DNA from: an uncultured Anaerolineales bacterium
Lineage (GTDB): Bacteria > Chloroflexota > Anaerolineae > Anaerolineales > UBA6663
DNA length: 64,000 nucleotides
Assembly (NCBI GenBank): GCA_937952305.1
Contig: CALFZO010000158.1
Span: forward strand, 1 to 64,000
Direction: 5' to 3'
Shown: piece after piece, positions 51,110-60,959 of the stretch
Layout of the letters: each line of letters begins with the position of its first letter
Numbering within the stretch: the first letter of the stretch is position 1
Position numbers and translations under genes: made by a program
Notes under the pieces: model-generated
What the model saw: the letters and a program-made list of their open reading frames with translations, nothing else
Databases searched by the model: none
What the model was told of the DNA's origin: nothing

Positions 51110-52552
51110 ATGCCGACCCTAGAGCTTTTGGCTCCGCCGCTGCTGGAACGCGTTTTGGGCGAGGCTTTTCAACTGCTGGAGACGCCGGGCGTTAAGGTGC
51201 AGAGCGAAACCGCGCGGGCGCTGCTGGCCGAGGCCGGCGCGCGCGTCGCCGGCGAGGTCGCGCACATCCCGGAGCAGCTGGCCCGGGCCGCCTTGGCCAC
51301 GGTGCCGCGCGAGTTCCGGCTCTTCGACGCGGACGGCCAGCCGCGCGTGCGCTACGGCGGCGAGGCCGTGCACTTCGACCCCGGCTCGGCGGCCGTGCAC
51401 GTGCTGGATCCGGAGACCGGCGAGCACCGCACCGCCGTCACCGCCGACCTGGTGCGGCTGGTGCAGGTGGCCGAGGGCCTGCCGCAGTTCGACGCGCAGA
51501 GCACGGCCCTGGTCTGCGCCGACGTGCCGGCCGAGATCGCTGACCTGTATCGCCTGTACCTGGTCCTGCGCCATTCACGCAAGCCGATCGTGACCGGCGC
51601 GTTCGCGGTGCCGACGCTGGCTTTGATGGGTGAGCTGCTGGCGGTGGTGGACGGCGGCGGAGAATCTGGCCGGCCGCGCGCCATCTTCGACGTGTGCCCG
51701 TCGCCGCCCCTGAATTGGAGCCACTTCGCGGCCGAGAACCTGATCGCGCTGGCGCGGGCCGGGCTGCCGGCCGAGATCGTGTCCATGCCGCTGGCAGGCG
51801 CGACCGCGCCGGCAACGCTGGCCGGCGCCGTGGTCCAACACGCGGCCGAGTGTTTGAGCGGGATCACGCTGCACCAGTTGGCGCGGCCGGGGGCCGCCAT
51901 CGTGTGGGGCGGGGCGCCGGCCATCTTCGACATGCGCCACGGGACCACGCCGTACGGCGCGATGGAGACTGCGCTGATCGACGCCGCCTACGCCCAGGTG
52001 GGCCAGCACCTCGGCCTGCCGACGCACACCTACCTGTGCGCGAGCGACTCCAAGACCCTGGACGCACAGGCCGGTTTGGAATCCGGCATCACGGCGCTGG
52101 TGGGGGCGCTGGCCGGCATCAACATGATCTCAGGGGCCGGGATGCTGGACTACCTGGCCTGCCAGAGCGCCGAAAAGCTGGTGGTGGATGCGGAGGCCAT
52201 CGCGATGGCGCGGCGCCTGCTCGGCGGCATCCAGCCGCGCGGCGAGACGCTGGCCGTGGAGCTGTTCGCCAGCCTCGGGCACAGCGGCGAGTTCCTGGGC
52301 GCCCGCCACACGCGCCAGTGGTTCCGGGTCGAACAGCATCTGCCCTCGGGCGTGGTGGACCGGGCCTCGCTGCGGGCCTGGAGCGAAGGCGGCCGCCCGG
52401 ACACGCTGGCCCGGGCGCGGACGCGGGTGGCCGAGCTGTTGGACGCTTACGAGCGCCCGCCGCTGCCCGAGCCGGTCGAGGCGGAGCTGACGCGCCTGAC
52501 GCTCAGGGCGGCCCAGCAGGCCGGCCTGGCTCAGCTGCCGGCCGTGAACTGA
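51110..52552 (+). CDS. Second trimethylamine methyltransferase (MttB)-family protein
   Basis: The protein is 480 aa, related to the gene at 48838 but clearly divergent. It shares the LLETPGVKVQSETARALLAEAG start, the VHVLDPETGEHRTAVTADL strand pair and SMPLAGATAPATLAG, and has no in-frame amber. Two methyltransferases beside one corrinoid protein suggests two methylated substrates or a heteromeric enzyme. Its end overlaps the convergent membrane gene by 22 bp. Confidence 0.9.
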   Translation: MPTLELLAPPLLERVLGEAFQLLETPGVKVQSETARALLAEAGARVAGEVAHIPEQLARAALATVPREFRLFDADGQPRVRYGGEAVHFDPGSAAVHVLDPETGEHRTAVTADLVRLVQVAEGLPQFDAQSTALVCADVPAEIADLYRLYLVLRHSRKPIVTGAFAVPTLALMGELLAVVDGGGESGRPRAIFDVCPSPPLNWSHFAAENLIALARAGLPAEIVSMPLAGATAPATLAGAVVQHAAECLSGITLHQLARPGAAIVWGGAPAIFDMRHGTTPYGAMETALIDAAYAQVGQHLGLPTHTYLCASDSKTLDAQAGLESGITALVGALAGINMISGAGMLDYLACQSAEKLVVDAEAIAMARRLLGGIQPRGETLAVELFASLGHSGEFLGARHTRQWFRVEQHLPSGVVDRASLRAWSEGGRPDTLARARTRVAELLDAYERPPLPEPVEAELTRLTLRAAQQAGLAQLPAVN

Positions 52553-53394
52553 GCGCGGCCGCGCCCGAGGCGAAGCCAGGCGGGGCGGTGCAGCCAGGCG
52601 GCCACGCCGAACATCAGGACGCTGACGGCCAGCAGGATCGGTGGATTGAAAACGGCGCCGGAGGCCAGGCCGGCGGCCAGGAAGTAGACGTGGGATAGCA
52701 GCGGCACGCCGGCGGCGGGCGCGTCCACGGCCGCCGCCCGGCGCGGCCGCCGGCGCAGCACCATCACCAGTGCCAGGCCGAGTGTGGCGGCAATGGCGGC
52801 CTCGTAGAACGGGCGCGGCACCACGAACACGATCAAGGCGTTCGTGCCCAGCACGCCGGCCAGGCCAACCACGACGGCGGCCAGCGGCGCCAGCCACGCG
52901 GCGGCTGGATGACGCCAGCGCAAGGCCAGGCGCAGGCCGGCCGAGAAGGACGTCACCACCCAGAACCAGGCCCAGAAGTTGGCCCACGGCACGCCGAAAT
53001 ACTGGCGCTCCAGGCCCATCCCCCAGTCCCACATCCCCAGCCGGATCGCCACGGCGTCCATCGCCAGGTCGATGTTCAGCCCCAGCAGCCCGTCGAGCAC
53101 CGGGCGCGCCCAACCCGGCAGGTTCGTGGCATCCGAAAACAACTGCGCGCTGTAAATGATGCAGCCCCAGGCCACGCCGATGGCGAGCGGGACGTCCAGC
53201 ACCATGGCCGTGAACACCCCGTACCGGTAAGCGTTGAGCTGGCGGATGGTTGCCAGTTCCAGCAGTACGCCGAACAGGACGCCGGCCAACAGCCGCCAGA
53301 CCACGGCCGGTCCGCGCCGCGCGGCATGCCACGCGCACAGCAGGAACTGGCCGGCGACGATGAGCTCGAAGATGAGGAAGTAGGGATTGGGCAT
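52531..53394 (-). CDS. Carotenoid-biosynthesis-family (PF04240, CruF-like) membrane protein
   Basis: The protein is 287 aa from ATG 53394 with seven or eight transmembrane helices; the frame upstream of this is a shadow of topA. The family pattern is seen in ATNLPGWARPVLDGLLGLNI, DLAMDAVAIRLGMWDWG and YFGVPWANFWAWFW. Known members hydrate the end of acyclic carotenoids (CruF). No other carotenoid gene is near. It starts 20 bp after topA and is probably the last gene of that operon. Confidence 0.78.
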   Translation of the reverse strand: MPNPYFLIFELIVAGQFLLCAWHAARRGPAVVWRLLAGVLFGVLLELATIRQLNAYRYGVFTAMVLDVPLAIGVAWGCIIYSAQLFSDATNLPGWARPVLDGLLGLNIDLAMDAVAIRLGMWDWGMGLERQYFGVPWANFWAWFWVVTSFSAGLRLALRWRHPAAAWLAPLAAVVVGLAGVLGTNALIVFVVPRPFYEAAIAATLGLALVMVLRRRPRRAAAVDAPAAGVPLLSHVYFLAAGLASGAVFNPPILLAVSVLMFGVAAWLHRPAWLRLGRGRAQFTAGS

Positions 53395-53414
53395 GGTGTG
53401 ATCGGCGCCGGCGT

Positions 53415-55511
53415 TTACTTGGAGCGAGGCGGGCGTCGGGCGCGGCCGCCGGGCTGTGACCCGGTTTCGCGGCCGGCGATGTAGCGGCAGGCCGGGAAGC
53501 CGCTGCATCCCACGAAGGGCCCATACTGGCCGGTGCGCTGCACCAGCGGTTTCCCGCACTTGGGGCAGGCCTCGCCGGTGGGGGCGGCCGGCGCTTTGGG
53601 TCCGGCCGTTTCCGCCTGGCCGGCTTGGGCGCGCGGCGAGCGGGCTCCGCGCGGCCGGCGCGCGCCGCGTGCCCGGCCTCGAGGGCCTCGGGCGGGCCGG
53701 GCCTCTTCTTCTGGGTCGGCGTCCACCGCCGCGCCGATGCGCGGCAGCTCCACGGGCTGGATTTTGGGCGCCGCGGCCACGGCGGCTTCGGCCTGCGCCA
53801 CCAGCGTCGACAGCGGCCCCCAGACCTCGCCCATCACGGCCGTCCAGCGCGCCTCGCCGGCCGCGATCTCGTCCAGCCGATCCTCCATCCGCGCCGTGAA
53901 GCCGACTTCGAAGATGGTGGGGAAGTGGACGATCAGCACATCACACACGGTGCGCCCGAGGCCGGTGGACCGCAGCGTGCGCTCTACCTTCTCGGCGTAG
54001 TGGCGCTGGTAGAGCGTGTCGACGATCGCGGCGAAGGTGCTGGGCCGGCCGAGGCCGAGCCGCTCCAGTTCTTGGATGAGGGCGGCGTCGGTGAAGTAGG
54101 GCGGCGGCTTGGTGAAGTGCTGCTCCGGCAGAAGCTGGTGGCAGACCAGGGCGTCGCCCTGGGCGAGCGGCGGCAATTGCTCGTTGTGAGCGGTGTCGTC
54201 GCCGGGCGTGTCCTCAGCGACATCGTAGACGCGCAGGAAGCCGGGGTCCACGAGTTCACGGCCGCTGGCCCGGAAGAGATAAGGCAGGGGCTGGCCGCCG
54301 CGCAGGGTGCGGATGGTGACGGTAGTGACGTCGTACACGGCCGGCTTCATCTGGCTGGCGATGAAGCGCCGCCAGATCAGCGTGTAGAGCTTGTCCTGGT
54401 CCGGCGTGAGCGTGGCGCGCAGGTGGGCGGGATAGCGGGCAGGCTGGGTGGGCCGGATGGCCTCGTGCGCCTCCTGCGCGTTCTTCACCTGCTTGGTGTA
54501 CATCGGCGGGCGGGCCGGCAGGGCCTCCGCGCCGTAGAGTTTTTCGATCACCTGGCGGGCGGCGGCCTGGGCCTCCGGCGCCACCTGGGTGCTGTCGGTG
54601 CGCATGTACGTGATCAGGCCCACCTGGCCCTCGCCCGGCACCGACACACCCTCATACAGTTCCTGGGCGATGCTCATGACCTTCTTGGCCGGCCAGTGCA
54701 GGCGCGCGGAGGCGTCGCGCTGGAGCGTGGACGTGATGTAGGGCGGGTAGGGCTGGCGCTGCCGGCGCGTGCGGGCCACGTCGGCCACCTGCCAGGCCGC
54801 GCCCTGGAGATCGGCGATGACGCGCTGAGCGTCGGCCTGGGTCTTCAGCTCCGGCTTTTTCTCGCCGATGCGGAAGAGCCGCGCCCGGAAGTGGGTCTGG
54901 TCTGGGCGCGAGAGCTCGGCGTCCAGGGTCCAGTACTCCTCCGGCACAAAGGCTTCGATGGCGCGGTCGCGCTCCACCACCAGGCGCAGCGCCACGCTCT
55001 GCACGCGGCCGGCGGAGAGGCCGGGCGGCCCGGCGATGCCGCGCCACAGCACGGGCGAAATCTGGTAACCCACCAGCCGGTCCAGGACGCGCCGGGCCTG
55101 CTGGGCATCCACCAGGCGCAGGTCCAGGCTGGACGGCGCGGCGATGGCGGCGCGCACGGCTTCCGGCGTGATCTCGTGGAAGCGGGCGCGCAGGACGCGC
55201 TTGCCCTTCAGCTCGGCGCGGCAGGCCTGGGTGAGGTGCCAGGCGATGGCCTCGCCCTCGCGGTCCGGGTCGGTGGCCAGGATGACGGTGTCGGCGCCGG
55301 CCATGGCCTCCCGCAGGCCGGCCAGGGTCTGCCGGGCGCGCGGCAAGAGGTGATAGGTGGGCCGGAAGCCGGCCTCGATTTCGACGCCCAGGTCCTTGGG
55401 CGGCAGGTCGCGCACGTGGCCGAGGCTGGCGCGGACGACGTAGTCGTGGCCCAGGTACTGGCGCAGGGACTTGGCCTTGGTGGGGCTTTCGACGATGACG
55501 AGCGTGGTCAC
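53415..55511 (-). CDS. topA: DNA topoisomerase I
   Basis: The protein is 698 aa from GTG 55511, which overlaps the methyltransferase stop (GTGA). It opens with the TOPRIM strand TTLVIVESPTKAKSL, and DPDREGEAIAWHL (about 90) supplies the acidic metal site. The active-site Tyr302 is in GLITYMRTDST. After an Arg/Ala/Pro-rich linker there is a single C-terminal zinc ribbon (CPKCGKP...GCSGFPAC); E. coli TopA has several. It relaxes negative supercoils. Confidence 0.97.
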   Translation of the reverse strand: MTTLVIVESPTKAKSLRQYLGHDYVVRASLGHVRDLPPKDLGVEIEAGFRPTYHLLPRARQTLAGLREAMAGADTVILATDPDREGEAIAWHLTQACRAELKGKRVLRARFHEITPEAVRAAIAAPSSLDLRLVDAQQARRVLDRLVGYQISPVLWRGIAGPPGLSAGRVQSVALRLVVERDRAIEAFVPEEYWTLDAELSRPDQTHFRARLFRIGEKKPELKTQADAQRVIADLQGAAWQVADVARTRRQRQPYPPYITSTLQRDASARLHWPAKKVMSIAQELYEGVSVPGEGQVGLITYMRTDSTQVAPEAQAAARQVIEKLYGAEALPARPPMYTKQVKNAQEAHEAIRPTQPARYPAHLRATLTPDQDKLYTLIWRRFIASQMKPAVYDVTTVTIRTLRGGQPLPYLFRASGRELVDPGFLRVYDVAEDTPGDDTAHNEQLPPLAQGDALVCHQLLPEQHFTKPPPYFTDAALIQELERLGLGRPSTFAAIVDTLYQRHYAEKVERTLRSTGLGRTVCDVLIVHFPTIFEVGFTARMEDRLDEIAAGEARWTAVMGEVWGPLSTLVAQAEAAVAAAPKIQPVELPRIGAAVDADPEEEARPARGPRGRARGARRPRGARSPRAQAGQAETAGPKAPAAPTGEACPKCGKPLVQRTGQYGPFVGCSGFPACRYIAGRETGSQPGGRARRPPRSK

Positions 55512-56485
55512 GGGGCCCTCCGGTGCGCGGACAGCCAGCGCTCGGTGTGGCGGACGATGCGCGTGAAGCCGGCCTCGGCCAGCCAGGCCTGATACTGCGC
55601 GAAGGCGTGGACGCGCCCGCCGGCCTCCGCCCAGGTGAACAGGGACAACAGGCTGGTCGCCTCCGTCTGGCCGGCCTCGGGCGGCATCGGGCAATCGATC
55701 ACGAGCACGCCCTCGGCGCTGAGCGCGCGCGCCAGCCGCGCGAGGAGGGCGCGATTCTGGTCCGGGCAGAGGTAGTGCGTGATCTGGCCGAGCAGGACGA
55801 CGTCACAGGCCGCCTGGCCGAAGTCGAACTGGTGCAGATCGCCGGCCCGAAAGTCGACCCGGTCCTGAACGTTGAGACGGCGGGCTAAATCATGGGCGAC
55901 GGCCAGGACAGCCGGCGTGTCCACGCCAGTGACGCGCACCTGCGGCGCGGCCTGGGCCAGGGTCAAGGTCTTGATGGCGCAGCCGCAGGCGACGTCCAGG
56001 ACGCGCACAGGGCGGGGCGGGGCGGGCAGGACGCCCACTGTGCGCCACAAGTCGAGCGCAGACGCCGGCCGGCGCGGGCTATAGCTCTCCAACCAGGCGT
56101 CCTGGACGAAGTCCCCTTTGAGGACGGCCGGTTGGCCGGACAGGACGGCGGCGCGCAGCCGGGGGTAGAACTCCGGGCCGGCGTAGTCCAGGACCAGGTC
56201 GCCGCCAAAGGCCGGGCGCCCCGGCAGCAAAAAGTGGGCGGCCGTGGGCGTGAGCGCGTAAAGGCTATCGCGGCCCTCAAGGATCTTCAGGCTGACGAGG
56301 TAATCCAACAACAAGGCCACGCCGGCCGGGTCGGCGCCGCCGGCGGCGGCCACCTCGGCCGCGCTGCGCGGGCCGTCCGCCAGCGCCGCGAAGACGCCCA
56401 ACTCCAGCGCCAGGCGCGCGCACTGCGGCTTCAGGGCCCCCCAGAAGAGCCCGTAAACCAGATCGGGGTCGGGCCGGGCCGTCAT
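55508..56485 (-). CDS. SAM-dependent O-methyltransferase-like protein
   Basis: The protein is 325 aa from ATG 56485, overlapping the MBL gene stop (ATGA). The N-terminal winged-helix dimerisation domain (ALELGVFAALADGPRSAAEV) is followed by a Rossmann methyltransferase with VLDVACGCAIKTL (about 168-180), GVDTPAVL and a DVVLLGQITHYL strand, matching the small-molecule O-methyltransferase group. The SAM loop has ACGCAIK rather than the usual GxGxG. The substrate is unknown. Confidence 0.85.
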   Translation of the reverse strand: MTARPDPDLVYGLFWGALKPQCARLALELGVFAALADGPRSAAEVAAAGGADPAGVALLLDYLVSLKILEGRDSLYALTPTAAHFLLPGRPAFGGDLVLDYAGPEFYPRLRAAVLSGQPAVLKGDFVQDAWLESYSPRRPASALDLWRTVGVLPAPPRPVRVLDVACGCAIKTLTLAQAAPQVRVTGVDTPAVLAVAHDLARRLNVQDRVDFRAGDLHQFDFGQAACDVVLLGQITHYLCPDQNRALLARLARALSAEGVLVIDCPMPPEAGQTEATSLLSLFTWAEAGGRVHAFAQYQAWLAEAGFTRIVRHTERWLSAHRRAP

Positions 56486-57246
56486 AGCGCCAGGAGTTCG
56501 CCGTCGGCCGGGATGACGATCTGCGCCTCCAGGCCGGCCGCCGCCGCCGCCGCGCGCAGTTCGGCGCGGCTGAGCCGGCAGTGGTTGACGGCCTCCAGGT
56601 GGACGGCGATCACGCGCAGGGCCGGGCGGGCCCGGGCGACGCGCAGCACATCGTCGGCCGGCATGGTAATGGGGCCGCCGCTCAGGAATTGCGCGGCGCC
56701 AGTATTGACCACGGCGATATCCGGCTGATGGGCAGCCAGGGCGGCCTCCACGGCCGGGCACCAGATCGTGTCGCCGGCCAGATACACCACCGGCTCGCCG
56801 GCGGCGCGCAGGACGAAACCGGAGACCGGCCCCATCTTGCGGCCGACCTCGCCGGTGCCGTGCTCGCCGCCGGTGCGCGTCAGCGTCAGGCCGCGCCAGG
56901 TGAGCGCGTTCACCACGGGCTGGACGGCGTTGAAGCCGGCCGCGCTCAGACGGTCCGCATCCTCGGGCTGGCACAGGATCGGCAGGTCCCGGCGCAGCAG
57001 TTCCGCGGCGCGCACGTCCCAGTGGTCGCGGTGGGTGTGCGTGACCAGGGCGGCGTCAAGGCGGCTGAGCGCGGCGAGCAGGTCCGCGTCGCTCAGCGGC
57101 AGTTCGACCAGCGGGATGCGCAGGGTGCTGGCGGCGTTCTGAACCGGGTCCAGGGCGCCGGCCCGGCTGAGCATGGGGTCCACCAGCACGCGCAGCTGGC
57201 CGTAATCGAGCAGGAGTGTGGCGTGGCGCAGGAGTTGGAGGCGCAT
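56482..57246 (-). CDS. MBL-fold metal-dependent hydrolase (UlaG-like)
   Basis: The protein is 254 aa from ATG 57246. The metal site HxHxDH is present as THTHRDHWD, with GEHGTG, the GDTIW aspartate and a final histidine in HLEAVNHC. UlaG-type members hydrolyse lactones or phosphodiesters. It is the first gene of a tightly overlapped operon with the methyltransferase, topA and the CruF-like protein. Confidence 0.9.
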   Translation of the reverse strand: MRLQLLRHATLLLDYGQLRVLVDPMLSRAGALDPVQNAASTLRIPLVELPLSDADLLAALSRLDAALVTHTHRDHWDVRAAELLRRDLPILCQPEDADRLSAAGFNAVQPVVNALTWRGLTLTRTGGEHGTGEVGRKMGPVSGFVLRAAGEPVVYLAGDTIWCPAVEAALAAHQPDIAVVNTGAAQFLSGGPITMPADDVLRVARARPALRVIAVHLEAVNHCRLSRAELRAAAAAAGLEAQIVIPADGELLAL

Positions 57247-57371
57247 GGTGTTGAGATCAGGGCAGGCCCAGCACGGCCGCCGTGCGCCGAAGTTTAGCAC
57301 CACCGGCTGATTTCGGGCCCAGACGGCGGCGTCTCTAAACCGGATCTTTATCGGGTCTGGACGCGCTCTGT

Positions 57372-57410
57372 ATCCGGACGGCGCAATCTACATCCGGATG
57401 GCCCAGTCTA
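57372..57410. repeat. Tandem direct repeat upstream of the response-regulator gene
   Basis: ATCCGGACGGCGCAATCTA (57372-57390) and ATCCGGATGGCCCAGTCTA (57392-57410), 16 of 19 identical, period 20 bp. It lies about 95 bp before the response-regulator ATG, in the divergent gap with the MBL gene. OmpR/PhoB-type regulators bind tandem direct repeats about this far apart, so autoregulation is possible. Confidence 0.55.
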
Positions 57411-57504
57411 TCCACGCTGGACCGCCCCGGCGGCTGGAGGCGGGCCGAGGCCAGATGTGGTAAGCTCCGCGCGGATCAGCGGCTCAGCCGCAGAAAACGA
57501 CAAA

Positions 57505-58188
<684 letters not shown>

Positions 58189-58193
58189 CCCGC

Positions 58194-59540
58194 ATGCGTT
58201 CCCTGCGCGCCAAACTCATCCTGACCTTTATCGTCGTCAGCGTCGCCGGCACGCTGTTCTCGCTGCTGCTGATCCGCAGCACCACCGAGCGCGCCCTGGA
58301 CGACCTGGTGCGGGAGCAGGGCCGCGACCAGTTCGTGACTCAACTGGTCAGCTATTACCAGCAGACCGGCAGCTGGGACGGCGTGGAGGCCTCTGTCGGC
58401 GTGCCGGAGCCTGGCGCCCCGCACACCTACCCGGGTGAGGCCGGGACTCCGTTCGCGCTGGCCGACCAAGACGGCCGCATCCTCATCCCGGCCGGGCCTT
58501 ACCGCAGCGGGCAGACGGTGGACGAGGCGCGCCTGACGCAGGGCAAGGCCGTGGTGGTGGACGGGCAGACGGTGGGCACCGTGCTCACCGACACGCAGCC
58601 GCCGCGCCGGGGCGAGGCCGAAACGCGTTATATCGAGCGCACGCAGCAAATCCTGTTGCTGGGCGGGGTGGGGGCCACGGCGATGGCGTTGCTCCTCGGC
58701 TGGCTCATCTCCCGCACGCTCACCCGGCCGCTGCATGAGCTGGCCGAGGCCAGCCGCCTGCTGGCCGGCGGCGCCCGTCCGCCGCTGCTGCCCGTGCGCA
58801 CGCGCGATGAACTGGGCGCGCTCACTTCCGCGTTCAACCAGATGAGCACCGAGCTGACCCGGGCCGACGAGTTGCGGCGGCAGATGACGGCCGACATCGC
58901 CCACGAATTGCGCACGCCGTTGACGGTGCTGTCGGGCTACATCGAGTCGATGCGCGATGGCACGCTGAAGCCGACGCCGCCGCGCCTGGGGCTGATGGAT
59001 CAGGAAATCCAGACGCTCCGCCGCTTGGTGGACGATCTGCGCACGCTGTCTCTGGCCGAGGCCGGGGAGCTGAAACTGCGGCGTGAGCCGACCGAGGCGG
59101 ACGAGCTGCTGGAGCGCCTGGCGGCCAGCTACGCTCACGCCGCGGGCCAGAAGGGTGTGCGCGTCCAGGTGGAAACACCGGCCGGTCTGCCGCTGATCTC
59201 GGCCGACCCCGAGCGGATGGCGCAGGTGCTCGCCAATCTGGTCGGCAACGCCTTGCGCCACACACCGGCCGGCGGCCAGATCCAGCTGCGGGCGGCGCCG
59301 GCCGGCGAGCGCGTGGAGCTGGCCGTGCAGGACACCGGCCCGGGCATCGCGCCGGCCGACCTCCCCTACATCTTCGATCGGTTCTATCGCGCCGATTCAG
59401 CCCGGAGTGACGACGAGGGCGGCTCCGGCCTGGGCCTGGCGATCGCCAAGGCCCTGGTGGACGCGCACGGCGGCGCGCTCCTGGTGGAGTCGACCCTGGG
59501 CGTCGGCACCACGTTTCGCATCCAGCTTCCGGTTGCCTGA
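58194..59540 (+). CDS. Sensor histidine kinase (BaeS-like)
   Basis: The protein is 448 aa. Two transmembrane helices (about 8-28 and 152-174) flank an outside sensor domain of about 120 residues, followed by HAMP (about 173-225). The HisKA box is ADIAHELRTPL with His237. The ATPase domain (about 330-448) has NLVGNALRHTP, DTGPGIAP and GGSGLGLAIAK. It phosphorylates the regulator encoded just upstream. The signal is unknown. Confidence 0.95.
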   Translation: MRSLRAKLILTFIVVSVAGTLFSLLLIRSTTERALDDLVREQGRDQFVTQLVSYYQQTGSWDGVEASVGVPEPGAPHTYPGEAGTPFALADQDGRILIPAGPYRSGQTVDEARLTQGKAVVVDGQTVGTVLTDTQPPRRGEAETRYIERTQQILLLGGVGATAMALLLGWLISRTLTRPLHELAEASRLLAGGARPPLLPVRTRDELGALTSAFNQMSTELTRADELRRQMTADIAHELRTPLTVLSGYIESMRDGTLKPTPPRLGLMDQEIQTLRRLVDDLRTLSLAEAGELKLRREPTEADELLERLAASYAHAAGQKGVRVQVETPAGLPLISADPERMAQVLANLVGNALRHTPAGGQIQLRAAPAGERVELAVQDTGPGIAPADLPYIFDRFYRADSARSDDEGGSGLGLAIAKALVDAHGGALLVESTLGVGTTFRIQLPVA

Positions 59541-59600
59541 AGACAATTCCGGCTAGTTGCCGCCGGCGCGGATCCCCTGAGCGGAGCCGGCCGCCCGCGC

Positions 59601-59936
59601 TTACGGCGGGAACAGCCATTCGCCGGCGATGCTGGGCAGGAGGGGCCGCACCCAGTCGGCCGGCAGATCCGCGCACACTTTCCAAGGCGAGAGCATCAGC
59701 GCGGGCAGGTAGCTGGAAATCGGCAGAGCCCAACTGACGCCCAGGCGCACCTTGGGCGTTGGCGTGACGCCCGCGCAGACGCGCGCCGTCAGGCCTCCGA
59801 AGGGCAGCCCGGCGGCGCGGTTGTTCACAACGGCCAGACCGACCAGGCCGACCAGGCAGACCGCCAGCAGCGCCGCGCCCGCGCAGGCGCCGACCAGCCC
59901 GGCGCGCCGCCCGGGCGGCTGTTGGGTTCCTCCCAT
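59601..59936 (-). CDS. Small membrane-anchored protein, hypothetical
   Basis: The protein is 111 aa. One transmembrane helix (about 13-38) is followed by a short outside domain with two cysteines and 'WKVCADLPADWVRPLLPSIAGEW'. I recognise no family. It ends 60 bp from the convergent histidine kinase gene, which may be accidental. Confidence 0.5.
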   Translation of the reverse strand: MGGTQQPPGRRAGLVGACAGAALLAVCLVGLVGLAVVNNRAAGLPFGGLTARVCAGVTPTPKVRLGVSWALPISSYLPALMLSPWKVCADLPADWVRPLLPSIAGEWLFPP

Positions 59937-60083
59937 CGCTTCAGTCCTTCTAGCCTCTTTACAGCTCCCTTGATCCAGCCACCCAGCCAGGCCGTGCCGC
60001 GCCGTCGTTCGGGCGGCTGGCGCAAACGACCTTGGGCTGGCCTTGACCCGGGCTTAACCCGGGGCGGCTAGGCTGGCCACAGG

Positions 60084-60251
60084 ATGAAACCGACAACACA
60101 CCTTCCCGCAGCTAACCATCACCTGCGCCATCGGCGCGTCCAGCGCAACCGGGTGGCGCCGGTCCGCGTCTGGCCGAGGCAGCTTCCCGCCGGCGCCCAG
60201 CAGGCTCTCATGGGCCTGGCCGCCTGGCAGGCCGCGCGCACCGGCCGCTAA
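60084..60251 (+). CDS. Possible small basic protein
   Basis: This is a 55-aa frame rich in Arg, His and Gln with a C-terminal amphipathic stretch (QQALMGLAAWQAARTG). TTGACC and a TAGGCT-like element lie upstream, but AGG directly abuts the ATG, a poor ribosome site. It is the only frame worth listing in the 59937-60266 gap and may not be real. Confidence 0.22.
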   Translation: MKPTTHLPAANHHLRHRRVQRNRVAPVRVWPRQLPAGAQQALMGLAAWQAARTGR

Positions 60252-60266
60252 GGCCCAGCGCCTGGT

Positions 60267-60955
<689 letters not shown>

Positions 60956-60959
<4 letters not shown>

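Noticed and set aside
48838..52552. Pyrrolysine-containing MttB
   Set aside because: Both MttB homologues read through full length with no in-frame amber codon, and no pyl genes are in the window.
53395..53559. N-terminal extension of the CruF-like membrane protein
   Set aside because: The extra 55 residues are Arg/Pro-rich, overlap the topA coding sequence in another frame, and the family starts at the ATG at 53394.
55512..55694. N-terminal extension of topoisomerase I
   Set aside because: The sequence is Arg/Gly/Pro-rich and unrelated to the family. The TOPRIM domain begins at the GTG at 55511, which overlaps the upstream stop.
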